DNA of 57,385 bases from contig JAHDDK010000001.1 in the NCBI GenBank assembly GCA_020629375.1, positions 60,744 to 118,128 on the forward strand, written 5' to 3'. The notes beneath the pieces were generated by a model, which saw only the letters and a list, made by a program, of their open reading frames with translations, was not told the origin of the DNA and did not search any database. Shown here piece by piece: positions 33,983 through 42,729 of this stretch (position 1 is its first letter; every line of letters starts with the position of its first letter). This DNA comes from Acidimicrobiales bacterium. Lineage in GTDB: Bacteria > Actinomycetota > Acidimicrobiia > Acidimicrobiales > SHLQ01. Both the position numbers and the translations under genes were made by a program.

Positions 33983-34774
33983 TCAGACGTACCTAGGATC
34001 TCGATTGTCGAGCTCGCTTCCTCTGGCTATCCCAGCCATACGCTCAGCATCTCGAATGACCATTGCTCCGTACTCCGCGTTGAGGTGGCTGCAGTCGTCG
34101 TCTTCGTGAGACTCCCCACGAACCCTCTTGGACCCTCGTGAGAGATCATCTCGAGAATACAGCTCGTCGACAATCGAGTCGGCCGGCTGTGGAAGGAGGA
34201 GGGCCCCAGCTTCGTTCAGCTCGGCAGCGAGCGCTGCTTCCCACTCCTCCCGGAGAAAGGCGCCAAGAGCGGGCGGCACGACACGGCCCTCGTCCCGGCG
34301 TCGGGCCATGAACGGCCGCGGGAGTGCAAATACCGGTTTGCCGAAGTTCTTGGCCAGCGCTCGGATGGCTGGTCGGGTCTCGAGGAGAGACCCGAGGAGC
34401 ATCCGTCGGAAGAGCGTCTCGTCGACAGATGTGATGTCGTCGATCACGGCCCTGAGCGGAGATAGGCAGAAACGGACTTCGGCGGGCTCGAAAGGCCGCT
34501 GGCCGCAGTCGGTTCACAGCGGACCCGACGATCACGATTGCATCGAAACCGTCGAAATCAACCTTCTCGACGCCAGTCAGCTCCTTCATGATCCTACGAG
34601 CGTTCGAACGTCTAGGTCCGAAGCTCGTCTCGTCTATATCGATGCGAGACGGAGTGAACTGCACGCGAGGAGCGGCAAAACGCGGTGCGCTGACTTCCGT
34701 TCTGCAGTTGCGATGGCCTCGTGTATACACGCCGAGTGAGAGTCGCCAAAGAAGCAGATTCTGGTCGTTTCCAT
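33983..34774 (-). pseudogene. Frameshifted copy of the small SGNH-like gene
   Basis: Starting at ATG 34774 (overlapping the sulfotransferase stop by 4 nt) the frame reads 'ICFFGDSHSACIHEAIA', matching 'VAFIGDSHVACLAEAL' of the gene at 24746. Near the A-run 34677-34680 the match jumps to the next frame ('APRFAAPRVQFTPSR', 'AIVIVGSAVNRLRPAAF'). Near the A-run 34491-34493 it jumps back to the first frame ('SVDETLFRRMLLGS', 'PVFALPRPFMARRRDE', 'CSHLNAEYGAMVI'). One base lost and one gained restore the original frame. The motifs GDSH and DxxH are kept. Either a young pseudogene or two homopolymer sequence errors in an intact gene. Confidence 0.75.
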
Positions 34775-35535
34775 CAGGCGTCCAACATGTCACGGTAGAT
34801 CGTTCCGTCAAGAGTCTCACGAACTTCGTCAACGTTCTCGATATTCTGCTCCACGGTTCCGGAACCAGACTTACGAAACCGTGTCTGAAGCTGTGCTTCT
34901 CCTAAACCGAGATGTTCGGCGAGACGTTGCGCGGCACTAGTCGGACCCGCCGCTATCTCTTCGTAAGAGATCTCGATCGTCCGGAGACGTGGCAAACGTC
35001 GTCGAAACATGATCTCTCGTTCTCGTGTTTCGGTGAGATTCTTCAGCAGCCAGTCAGGTGGCACGTAGATCTGTTGAAGCTTGGGTCGCTCCTCTCCCGG
35101 AGCGTGCGCCCACTTGTCAGATTCACGAGCTCGAAGGATCGATATCGCGCGCATCACTAGATTTGCACGCCGAAGGTGAACAAACCAAGCGTCCTCATCT
35201 TGGTCGAGTATTCTGGTAGCGATAGCGGGCTTCAAAAGTGCGTGATAGTAGAAGAGCTTGAACCCGGCGTATCGCACGTCCGATTCTGAGGTGAGCTCGT
35301 CGACCAGTGAGGCATCGTCTGCTAAGCAGAGCGCTCTGAGGTTTCCGTGTGCCTCGCTATTCGGCCAGGCAACGACGCCGTCTTCGAGCATCCTAGGGTT
35401 CAGCAGTTCACCTCCCAGCCGCACGTCCGGGTGTGATGAAAGAAGACCTGAAAGAAGATTTGAGCCAGTACGCTCGCTTCCGACGATCATCAATAGGCGT
35501 GCGCCGCCAGAACCTCTGTCATTATTCGAATTCAC
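34774..35535 (-). CDS. Stf0-like sulfotransferase
   Basis: The 253-residue protein has GSERTGSNLL (19-28) as PAPS 5'-phosphosulfate loop and 'HLRRANLVMRAISILRARES' (120-139) as 3'-phosphate element. 'YAGFKLFYYHALLKP' matches 'IIGFKLFYGHAKAYP' of the enzyme at 38222 and 'HFGFKLFCRHAQDP' of that at 55825, which sets these three apart as one subfamily. 'TIEISYEEIAAGP' follows. ATGA overlaps join it to the TPR-GT2 gene upstream and to the SGNH-like copy downstream. Acceptor unknown. Confidence 0.9.
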   Translation of the reverse strand: MNSNNDRGSGGARLLMIVGSERTGSNLLSGLLSSHPDVRLGGELLNPRMLEDGVVAWPNSEAHGNLRALCLADDASLVDELTSESDVRYAGFKLFYYHALLKPAIATRILDQDEDAWFVHLRRANLVMRAISILRARESDKWAHAPGEERPKLQQIYVPPDWLLKNLTETREREIMFRRRLPRLRTIEISYEEIAAGPTSAAQRLAEHLGLGEAQLQTRFRKSGSGTVEQNIENVDEVRETLDGTIYRDMLDA

Positions 35536-38225
35536 TTCTTGAGAACGTCCTTTCCTGACATGAACTCACCAGATGACATTAACCCGAGTTCGATGAGTTG
35601 TTGGCTATCTCTAAAGCGAACGGCCGAATCGCTCATATACGAGAAGTTGTCCGAAGCGCCAATCGACTGCTGGTGGTCGCGTACGCGGTTGCTGTAGTAG
35701 CTAAACGGCGTCCATCCCGCTTCGATTGCCGCTCGCTCTAGCGAGTCTCCGAGAAACTTGAAATGCAGTAGAACGGTAGAGAGGTCTGCAATTCTTGCAG
35801 GGGTGGTCTCGTGACTGCTTGACAGGAACTGGACGCCACTTCCTGCCTTTACAAAAGGACTCTTGGTCTGCTCACGATACTTGATTCCTAGTTGCGCTTC
35901 CCGCACTCCTCCGCGGACCGTTGTATATGGACTTTCGATGAGAGGCTGAAAGCGATAATCGTTAGTGAACCATGGACAAACATCTAGGAGACGATCACCT
36001 TCGCGAACGCTCCGTTGCTCCTCGAACGTTGCAGCGTGCATATCAAGCATGAATCCAGCGCATGCATCGTATCCGAAGTCATCTAGGTATGCGGTCAGCT
36101 CCTGCACGCAGTGGGTCTCGCAACCGGGAAAGACGAGTTGCTCATCTGCATCGAGAAATATACACCATGTTCCTGTTGCCAATCGAGCAACGATCTCATT
36201 CATCCAACGCATCCCTAAACCGGCGGTCACGTAGTCATCGCTCGTGTGGAGAAGGATGATGTCGTCGCCCGTAAGGTGGTCGCGAGTTCCGTCAGTGGAG
36301 CCGTTGTCGACGATAATGAAGCGGTCGACACCCAGCTGGCGATGGTGCCGGACAAAGTCGGGGATTCTGAGTGCCTCGTCCCTGACGGATGCGAGGACTA
36401 CAACTTCGTCTGGATCAACCTCGTTGAGGGAATCCATTGGATTTAGCCCATGGATCTTTGCGTGGACTTGAGGCTTGTAGACCCGCGTCAGCCAGCGCGC
36501 TCCAAGCCGCTGGGCTTCGGCATGCTGGCCGCTTTGGGCTGCCTCCCAGGCTCGGAGACGAAGCGCTGTCGATCGCTGCCGATATTGCGGATGTATGCCG
36601 GTGATCACCTCTTTGGCTTCGTCAAAACGTTCCAGAGCTACGAGCAGCTCGGCCTGCAACTCGATCACATCAACGGTGATTGGACGCGTAGTCATCGCCG
36701 CGTCCAGGACGCGTTCGAGAACCGACTGGGTTGGCTGCATTCGAATAGCTGTGTGCGCAGCCAGCTGAAGCGCGTTTCTCTTGAGTTCATTCCCGGCCGA
36801 ATCCGCATCGACGACAGACATGGCTAGTTCGAATGCCCTGTCGTACTCGTACCGGCGACGGTGATATCCAGCTCGGAGAGTCGCTATCGAATGTTCGTTG
36901 AATAGTGAGGAGCTGCGGTCGATGATGGAGGATGCTTCGTCGAACCGGCTAGCTTCACATAATGCTCCGACGGCGACCTGTGTGAGGTTCGAATCGTGTT
37001 CGGAGGCCTCGAGTGCCTTAGTGGCGAGGTCAGCTGCGCCCTCGGATTCGAGGCGCGTGGAGAGTAGCTGGATACGGCCGATAACGCCTTTGGTCGTGTC
37101 GGTTGCTCTTTCGACCGCTCGATACTCTCGTTCGGCGGCGTCCCAGCGCTTCAGCCGCGTGAGTGCATGTCCGCGTTCAAGTCGGCCTTGCCAATCGTCC
37201 GTCAACGTGTGGTACCTGCTCCAGTGCTCGAGCGCCTCATTCCAGCGCTCCGATTGGCTAGCGAGCAGTCCAGCGATGTAAGAAGCCGTCGCATGATCCT
37301 CGTTCTTTTCGGCGACTTCGATGATCGATCTGATCCTCTTTGGGTTCGAGTCTCGAAGTGCGACTCGAGCCGCTGACCGGGCGAGCTCAGAGGTGTATCG
37401 AATCGCAAGGGCGTTCGCGGCCGCTTCAGCGGCTTCGCCTTCTCGACCTGCTCGGGCCAGTGCCCGAACGCCGGCAGTAAGCGTCTCGTGCGGGCTGCCC
37501 GATTGGACTGCGGCTCGGCCACGTTCCGCAAGAGCTTCCGCAGTGATGAGCCCCAACTTGTGAAGGTCAAGTCCGCTCGCCGCCGATAGACGGATAGCCA
37601 CGTCTTCAGTCGGATCTGTGCGGAGCACGTCCTGGATGTACGGATCGCCTTTGGCAGGCTCGCCTGCTCGGATGAGAAGGCGTCCGACGGTCGTTCGTTC
37701 AGACAAGCTGAGTGCCGCATCATCCATATGAGTGAGTCGCTCGACCGCCTCAGTGTTTCGGTCAGCGGACGTCAATGCCTTTGCAAGCCTCAGTTGCAGT
37801 CGGCTGTCGACGGGGTCGCGGCGCACAGCTTCCGTAAGCCACACGATCGCTCGTCCTGGCTGGTTCTGCGCCTGAGCTAGCTGCGCTAAGCCGATTGCGG
37901 CAGCTGGCGCGTCGGACCGTTCGAGTATCGCGTGGTAGATCGATGTCGCTCGTTCCGGATCGTCTTCGACAAGACTGTCCGCGAGGAGCAGCGCTGCCCG
38001 GTTGTTGGTCGGGTGAGTCTCGACGACATGCTCGAGCTGGACCCTGGCGTCATCAACCTGACCCGCATCGATGAACGTTTGAGCCAGTGAGATCCTCGCC
38101 CGGGGATTGGACGGTGCCTGTTCGACGAGCGGCTGGAGGAGTTCGAGCGCAGCCGTGAGGTCACCGAGTTTCCGGAGCTCGGCCGCCTGCAGCAGCGTGG
38201 AGGAAAGGTCTGCGCCGCGTGTCAT
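35532..38225 (-). CDS. TPR-repeat protein fused to a GT2-type glycosyltransferase
   Basis: From ATG 38225 (inside the upstream stop) the protein has 897 residues. Residues 1 to about 590 consist of helical TPR-like repeats ('ALELLQPLVEQAPSNPRARI', 'ALEHWSRYHTLTDDWQGRL', 'AEREYRAVERATDTTKGVI'). About 600-897 is a GT2-like domain: 'VVVLASVRDEALRIPDFV', 'RFIIVDNGSTDGTRDHL', 'CIFLDADEQLVFPGCE', 'GFMLDMHAATF' and 'VLLHFKFLGDSLERA'. TPRs may recruit partner enzymes. A paralogue lies at 42726-45218 with the same order. The sequence is less GC-rich than the rest of the window. Confidence 0.9.
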   Translation of the reverse strand: MTRGADLSSTLLQAAELRKLGDLTAALELLQPLVEQAPSNPRARISLAQTFIDAGQVDDARVQLEHVVETHPTNNRAALLLADSLVEDDPERATSIYHAILERSDAPAAAIGLAQLAQAQNQPGRAIVWLTEAVRRDPVDSRLQLRLAKALTSADRNTEAVERLTHMDDAALSLSERTTVGRLLIRAGEPAKGDPYIQDVLRTDPTEDVAIRLSAASGLDLHKLGLITAEALAERGRAAVQSGSPHETLTAGVRALARAGREGEAAEAAANALAIRYTSELARSAARVALRDSNPKRIRSIIEVAEKNEDHATASYIAGLLASQSERWNEALEHWSRYHTLTDDWQGRLERGHALTRLKRWDAAEREYRAVERATDTTKGVIGRIQLLSTRLESEGAADLATKALEASEHDSNLTQVAVGALCEASRFDEASSIIDRSSSLFNEHSIATLRAGYHRRRYEYDRAFELAMSVVDADSAGNELKRNALQLAAHTAIRMQPTQSVLERVLDAAMTTRPITVDVIELQAELLVALERFDEAKEVITGIHPQYRQRSTALRLRAWEAAQSGQHAEAQRLGARWLTRVYKPQVHAKIHGLNPMDSLNEVDPDEVVVLASVRDEALRIPDFVRHHRQLGVDRFIIVDNGSTDGTRDHLTGDDIILLHTSDDYVTAGLGMRWMNEIVARLATGTWCIFLDADEQLVFPGCETHCVQELTAYLDDFGYDACAGFMLDMHAATFEEQRSVREGDRLLDVCPWFTNDYRFQPLIESPYTTVRGGVREAQLGIKYREQTKSPFVKAGSGVQFLSSSHETTPARIADLSTVLLHFKFLGDSLERAAIEAGWTPFSYYSNRVRDHQQSIGASDNFSYMSDSAVRFRDSQQLIELGLMSSGEFMSGKDVLKK

Positions 38226-39019
38226 CCTGGCGTCTCCGTCGTGTCTGTGACGAACGACGCCCATTCCACGAGAACCATAAAGTCGTCAAGGTTCTCGATG
38301 GCATCATGAATGCTGTCGCCGCCCATTCGAGCACTCGCGATCTGGAGGCCTGCAACATCGATTTCCAGGTCAAGCTGGTCGCAAATATGCTGGAGTGTCT
38401 CGTGGGGATTTGCGGCAAGGTCCTCGTAGAACACCTCCGTGTAGTATTCGCGTTCAGAAAGGCATAAGCGAAAGTGCTTATAGCCTTCGTCGACATCGAG
38501 GAAATCGTCGATCACGCGCCTGAAGTCAAGATGGATGGGAGCAGGCGGCTCCGGCGTGGTCCGCCTTGGGACGTACCACGTTCCGCTGCGCTCTGCGCGT
38601 TCGTTCGATAGATGTCGAAGAAGCAGGTTGCGTCTCCTCAGATGTAGGACTCGAAGCTCCTCCATCTCCGATAGTGCTCGAAGGGCGTCTGGATAGGCTT
38701 TCGCATGGCCATAGAAGAGCTTGAAACCAATAATCTTGGGACTGGCCACTCGATCGAGACACTGCTGTAGGAAGCCCACCGGTTCCGCACGCCGCAATCG
38801 AAGCAGCTCGGACCATTCCTCCGCTCGCAGCGAGTCGGTGAGCGTGTTCCAGTCGATTCTGTCCTGCTCTATCTCCGCCAAGTTCAATAGCTCTCCTCCA
38901 ATGTCAACGTGGTCCGCGTAGCCAAGGGTGTGTCGGACGAGGTTTGATCCAGTCCTCTCGCATCCGACGATGAGAAGAGGAACTTGACTAGTTTCCCAGC
39001 GGATTCCTGCCCTCGTCAT
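38222..39019 (-). CDS. Stf0-like sulfotransferase
   Basis: The 265-residue protein has GCERTGSNLV (19-28) as the PAPS 5'-phosphosulfate loop and 'HLRRRNLLLRHLSNERAERS' as 3'-phosphate element. 'IIGFKLFYGHAKAYPDAL' groups it with the enzymes at 34774 and 55825. 'EVFYEDLAANPHETLQHI' is typical Stf0. The C-terminal 'IENLDDFMVLVEWASFV' is close to 'FDELRQRFADR..' tails in the group. It is coupled to the TPR-GT2 gene by a 4-nt overlap. Acceptor unknown. Confidence 0.9.
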   Translation of the reverse strand: MTRAGIRWETSQVPLLIVGCERTGSNLVRHTLGYADHVDIGGELLNLAEIEQDRIDWNTLTDSLRAEEWSELLRLRRAEPVGFLQQCLDRVASPKIIGFKLFYGHAKAYPDALRALSEMEELRVLHLRRRNLLLRHLSNERAERSGTWYVPRRTTPEPPAPIHLDFRRVIDDFLDVDEGYKHFRLCLSEREYYTEVFYEDLAANPHETLQHICDQLDLEIDVAGLQIASARMGGDSIHDAIENLDDFMVLVEWASFVTDTTETPG

Positions 39020-39061
39020 CAGTGTCGCCTAGTTGTTGCGCTCGTCACGGTTCTCTCGCGG

Positions 39062-41176
39062 TCATTGTTTCTTGTTTGCCTGGCCATCGCCGTTGGGCTT
39101 CTTCCCCTCGGCTTGATTCTTCTGTGAGGGCTTCTTGTTCGGTGTGTTGAGTAGCCAGTGGCTTCGTTGTTGGTTGGGTGGGAGGGTTTGGGTGGTGTAG
39201 TGGCGGTGGAGGTAGCTGGCGTTGGAGGGGTTTTCTTTGGCTGGTTGGGGTACGAGTGCGGCGATGTTTGGTGTGGCGACGGCTGTTTGGCCGGTGAGTT
39301 GGAGGCGGTTGTGAAGGATCCAGTTGTGGGTTGCGCGTGTGCAGTCGATCTCGTTGGGCCAGGGAAGTTCTTGGGTGAGGGAACGGTGTAGCAAGTTGAC
39401 TGCTGCTGCCATGGTGTTGTGGCGGAGGTTGATGCCGATGAACCCTGGGGTTGACGGGGTGGTGGTGGAGGTGGAGATGTCTGGTTGTGCGTCCCCAGGT
39501 CCGTACGTGCATTGAGTGGCGGTTGCTGCCTTGGAGGAGGAGTGGGTGATGGCTCGCGCGAGGGCTTCGAGGCCGTCTGGCAGGAGCATGTCTTCGCTCG
39601 TCAGGTGGATGATGTAGTCAGCGGTTGTCTGTTGTTCGAGCGCTGCGCGTCGTTCGCCGATTGAGAGGGCGTGCGGGTCGTGGATGAATGTGGTGTTGGG
39701 GTAGCGACGGCCGCAGATGTCGAGGATGGCTTGCCGGTGGTCGCTGGTGTCGGAGTGAGGATCGAGGACGGCGACCTCGATTGCGGGATGGGTTTGTGCG
39801 TGAATCGTCTCGAGGCAGCGCACAAGCGTTGCTGCTGATTCGGTGAGTTCGACACAGACGGCGATGTTGCAGGTGTGGTCGAGGGATGCCTTTTTGGCGA
39901 ATGCGTCGTTGATGAGGTTGTCGCGGCGTGCGAGCGTCTGGTTGTTGAGTTCGGTGATTCGCTCAGGTGAGATGGCTTGTCGCCGGGTATCGAGGTGTTG
40001 GGCGTGCCGAAGTGCAGTCGCGGCAGCTGCGGTGTCGCGCGGTCGAAACGAGAGAAGGGGATCGAATGCGCCGCAGTAGTCGAGGGCTTCTTCGAGTCCG
40101 GTGCCATGGGCTGCGACGATACGGCAACCGATCTGTGCGACTTCTAGGGCAGTGTTCGGGAAGTTGTCCTCTGGACTGCCGAGGAAGACAATGGGATCGT
40201 CAAGGACTTGCAAGAGCCCCAGGGCAGCTTCACGATCCAGGTCGCTGAGGAATTCGTATTCGCAGCGGCCACCTAGCTGGTCCTCGATGAATCGGCGAGC
40301 GTTCATGTTTACCGATGGGAGCCATGATCCCTTTCCCATCAGGATCACTGATGATGGGGTCCAGTCGCCAGAGTCGATCAAGGACCGCACCGCTCGAACG
40401 AAAGTCACGAGACCCTTGCGTTCCTCGAGCCGGCCGAAGAACACGATTGGGCTGGCACCGCCAACCGGCGCTGGGGCATCCTCAGCGGTCAGCGGCGGGA
40501 TGCGGGGGACCGGGTTGTGGAGAACGTGGATCTCGGAGTTGTCCCAACCGAAACCGGCAACGCGATCTGCGAGATACTCCGAAGGCGAGAACGCGACATC
40601 TGCCAACTCAACCGACAACCGCTCACACTCGTTCTGCCGCAGAGCCGAGGGTTTCGTAGAGTCGGCGATTCCGTTGAGCCGGTAGCTCCACTCAGTAGGT
40701 CCGTGGAGGCCAACGATCGACACGATCCCCGCACCGAGAGCTCCCGTCGCCACTGCGGAGATTGTTTCGAAGCCTCCGGGACACGAGTCTGCGAGCTCGA
40801 TGATTACTTCCTTGCCGTGTGCCGTAGCGATTTCTACGATCATTTGGAGTGCAAGGAAGAGCGGATTGTCTTCACCTTGCTCACCGGCAACGTGGCCGTC
40901 ATCAACAACAAGGGTCGAGTCCACGATGAGATCGGCGTAGCGAACGTCGCGGGCGGTGCCGATCGGCTGATCGTCCGCAACGCAGACGGCGATACGTATG
41001 TCGTCATTCCGATGCTCAAGAAGCGCCGAGGAATACGTCCCGATTCCGCCATTCGCAAAACGTTCGCTCCACTCTGAGCTTGCAAGAACGTAGACCCGGT
41101 TGAACGGTCTTGGTGGTGAGCCCATCGTGTCGGCAATAGTCGACCGAAGGTGGGCAGCCGTCGAAGCGGGGGTCAT
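39062..41176 (-). CDS. Two-domain glycosyltransferase (GT4-like plus GT2-like)
   Basis: The 704-residue protein begins like a GT4 enzyme: 'VYVLASSEWSERFANGGIGT', 'VGLHGPTEWSYRLNG', 'VAFSPSEYLADRVAGFGW', 'IVFFGRLEERKGLVTFVRAV' and 'FLGSPEDNFPNTALEVAQIG'. From about 440 a GT2-like part follows ('NIAVCVELTESAATLVRCL', 'EVAVLDPHSDTSDHRQAIL', 'DYIIHLTSEDMLLPDGLEAL'). The last 40 residues are Asn/Lys/Gln-rich (KKPSQKNQAEGKKPN) and low complexity. Codon use in the last third, rich in CAC/ACC runs, differs from the front half. Its start overlaps the coiled-coil gene by 4 nt. Confidence 0.85.
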   Translation of the reverse strand: MTPASTAAHLRSTIADTMGSPPRPFNRVYVLASSEWSERFANGGIGTYSSALLEHRNDDIRIAVCVADDQPIGTARDVRYADLIVDSTLVVDDGHVAGEQGEDNPLFLALQMIVEIATAHGKEVIIELADSCPGGFETISAVATGALGAGIVSIVGLHGPTEWSYRLNGIADSTKPSALRQNECERLSVELADVAFSPSEYLADRVAGFGWDNSEIHVLHNPVPRIPPLTAEDAPAPVGGASPIVFFGRLEERKGLVTFVRAVRSLIDSGDWTPSSVILMGKGSWLPSVNMNARRFIEDQLGGRCEYEFLSDLDREAALGLLQVLDDPIVFLGSPEDNFPNTALEVAQIGCRIVAAHGTGLEEALDYCGAFDPLLSFRPRDTAAAATALRHAQHLDTRRQAISPERITELNNQTLARRDNLINDAFAKKASLDHTCNIAVCVELTESAATLVRCLETIHAQTHPAIEVAVLDPHSDTSDHRQAILDICGRRYPNTTFIHDPHALSIGERRAALEQQTTADYIIHLTSEDMLLPDGLEALARAITHSSSKAATATQCTYGPGDAQPDISTSTTTPSTPGFIGINLRHNTMAAAVNLLHRSLTQELPWPNEIDCTRATHNWILHNRLQLTGQTAVATPNIAALVPQPAKENPSNASYLHRHYTTQTLPPNQQRSHWLLNTPNKKPSQKNQAEGKKPNGDGQANKKQ

Positions 41177-41571
41177 GCTTCGCTCTTTTCACCTGCCTCG
41201 AGGAGTGGTTGGACCCATTCCCACAGTTCGGCGCGCTCCGCCTTCGCCTTCTCCATCTCTGCGTGAAGGCCCTCGGCCCAGACGGCCAGCTCCGTGACCC
41301 TGTCGGTCAATCGGTCTACGTGTTGCTGGGCGTCTTGATATCGAGACCTCTCGCGATCGAGTTCGCTCCGAAGAGCTCGTGTCTGCTCAGGGTTCAGATA
41401 GTCGGCATTCGCTTGCCTGAGAAGTTCGAGATTCTGCTCCAGCGCAATGGAGAGCCGCTGTCGGAGGTCAAAGTTCTCCAAAGACAACCGCTCGAGGTCG
41501 TGCGTACGCGTGTCGCTCGCTGCTTGAGGCTCCATGGTCACCAGTTCCATATTTTGCTTCAGTGGCGCCAA
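41173..41571 (-). CDS. Small coiled-coil protein resembling the tail of a neighbouring sulfotransferase
   Basis: The 132-residue frame starts at TTG 41571; ATG 41550 or a later ATG are alternatives. Nearly all is coiled coil: 'LSLENFDLRQRLSIALEQNL', 'ALRSELDRERSRYQDAQQHV'. Its C-terminal 'ELAVWAEGLHAEMEKAKAER' and 'LWEWVQPLLE' closely match 'ELAEWGRGLVETLSEERLSR' and 'LWAWAKPQLDE' at the end of the sulfotransferase at 41692. The shared Trp-containing helix may be a docking tag that gathers enzymes of the pathway. Coupled to the following glycosyltransferase by ATGA. Confidence 0.7.
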   Translation of the reverse strand: MAPLKQNMELVTMEPQAASDTRTHDLERLSLENFDLRQRLSIALEQNLELLRQANADYLNPEQTRALRSELDRERSRYQDAQQHVDRLTDRVTELAVWAEGLHAEMEKAKAERAELWEWVQPLLEAGEKSEA

Positions 41572-41691
41572 TCCGCACGACGTGACGGGCTCAGTCGGAA
41601 CAATCGGATCGGGGCTGGGCTGTCGATATTCTCACCTCTGGCGAGGGCCGTTGGGTATGGGCAGATCGGACAAATCTTCCTCTGTGCGGAC

Positions 41692-42729
41692 TTACGGTTC
41701 GTCCGTCTCCTTGATGGCTTTCAGCTCGTCAAGCTGTGGTTTTGCCCAGGCCCACAGCCGTTCACGCGAGAGCCGCTCCTCAGACAGCGTCTCCACAAGT
41801 CCGCGCCCCCACTCAGCAAGCTCCTTGTTGCGTTCGCGGAGCCTGACAATCTGTTGCGTCTCCGACTGCTGCCCTGTCGCAGGTCTCTCGAGTTCCGCAA
41901 CAATGCTTCGGATCGCGAGGTTTCTTAGAGTCATGAGGTGGTCTAGGGATGACTCGACCTGCCGTTCGCTTCGAGTCTGTGGGATTTCGTCGTTCACGCT
42001 CGACAGAGAATCTGACTGCAGGTCTGTCACGATAAAGTGTTGGTTCAGGCCGTGCTCCGACATCCGGTGGATCAAAGACGGATCGCCCAGACGATCTTCA
42101 GGGGAGGTACGCGACTGTCGCTCCAGCGAAGAGGTCGGAGCAGTGGCGGCAACATCGAGGTAGGGCCACACCACTCTGTCGAACACGATGTCTCGCTCTT
42201 CGTCGAGTTCCTCGTAGCTCAGTACGACAAACTCGACCGACCGGCGATGCAGTTGTGCTATCGCATGCCAGTAGTGCCGGATAGAACGAGCCGCAAAAGT
42301 GCCGTAGCCCGCCGGATCGAACGAGACTGTGGGCTCCGGCTGTGCCTTGTCGCCGCTTCGACGCACCCACGTACCGGTCTGCTGGGCGGTCAGGACACTG
42401 ACGTACTGGGCCAAGATCGACTTGCGAAACAACACGATCACCTTCGCGTTGGGGACCCGGTCGAGTACCTCGTCGAGGAGCACACCGCGATGGCGGAGAT
42501 GCTCAAACTGCACCTTGGCAACCCGATACTTCGGCCCACCGGGCTCCTCAGACATCTGCTTCGAGAAGTGGTCGAGTACGGCTTCTGGCTCGGCATCCAC
42601 AAGGTGCGGATGATGATCGGTGTTGAAGACTTCGCTTCGGCTGTCGATCCCGGGATGCGAACACAACAGCGTCTGAAGGAGATTCGAGCCCGTCCGCCGC
42701 TCGCACAGGATGATCAGCGGAACGGTCAT
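41692..42729 (-). CDS. Stf0-family sulfotransferase with C-terminal coiled coil
   Basis: The 345-residue protein has CERRTGSNLL (9-18) for the PAPS 5'-phosphosulfate loop and 'VLFRKSILAQYVSVLTAQQ' for the 3'-phosphate site. 'EVFNTDHHPHL' links it to the enzyme at 33077. After about residue 245 it has an extra helical part ending in 'VRLRERNKELAEWGRGLVET' and 'LWAWAKPQLDE', absent from the other sulfotransferases here but shared with the small protein at 41173. It starts at ATG 42729, overlapping the TPR-GT2 stop by 4 nt. The 120 bases to 41571 hold no further gene. Confidence 0.9.
   Translation of the reverse strand: MTVPLIILCERRTGSNLLQTLLCSHPGIDSRSEVFNTDHHPHLVDAEPEAVLDHFSKQMSEEPGGPKYRVAKVQFEHLRHRGVLLDEVLDRVPNAKVIVLFRKSILAQYVSVLTAQQTGTWVRRSGDKAQPEPTVSFDPAGYGTFAARSIRHYWHAIAQLHRRSVEFVVLSYEELDEERDIVFDRVVWPYLDVAATAPTSSLERQSRTSPEDRLGDPSLIHRMSEHGLNQHFIVTDLQSDSLSSVNDEIPQTRSERQVESSLDHLMTLRNLAIRSIVAELERPATGQQSETQQIVRLRERNKELAEWGRGLVETLSEERLSRERLWAWAKPQLDELKAIKETDEP

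Noticed and set aside
33979..33988. A third GGGTCAGAC-like sequence after the SGNH-like copy
   Set aside because: It shares only 9 bases with the HNH-flanking palindrome, lacks the CCCC arm, and includes the gene's stop; probably chance.
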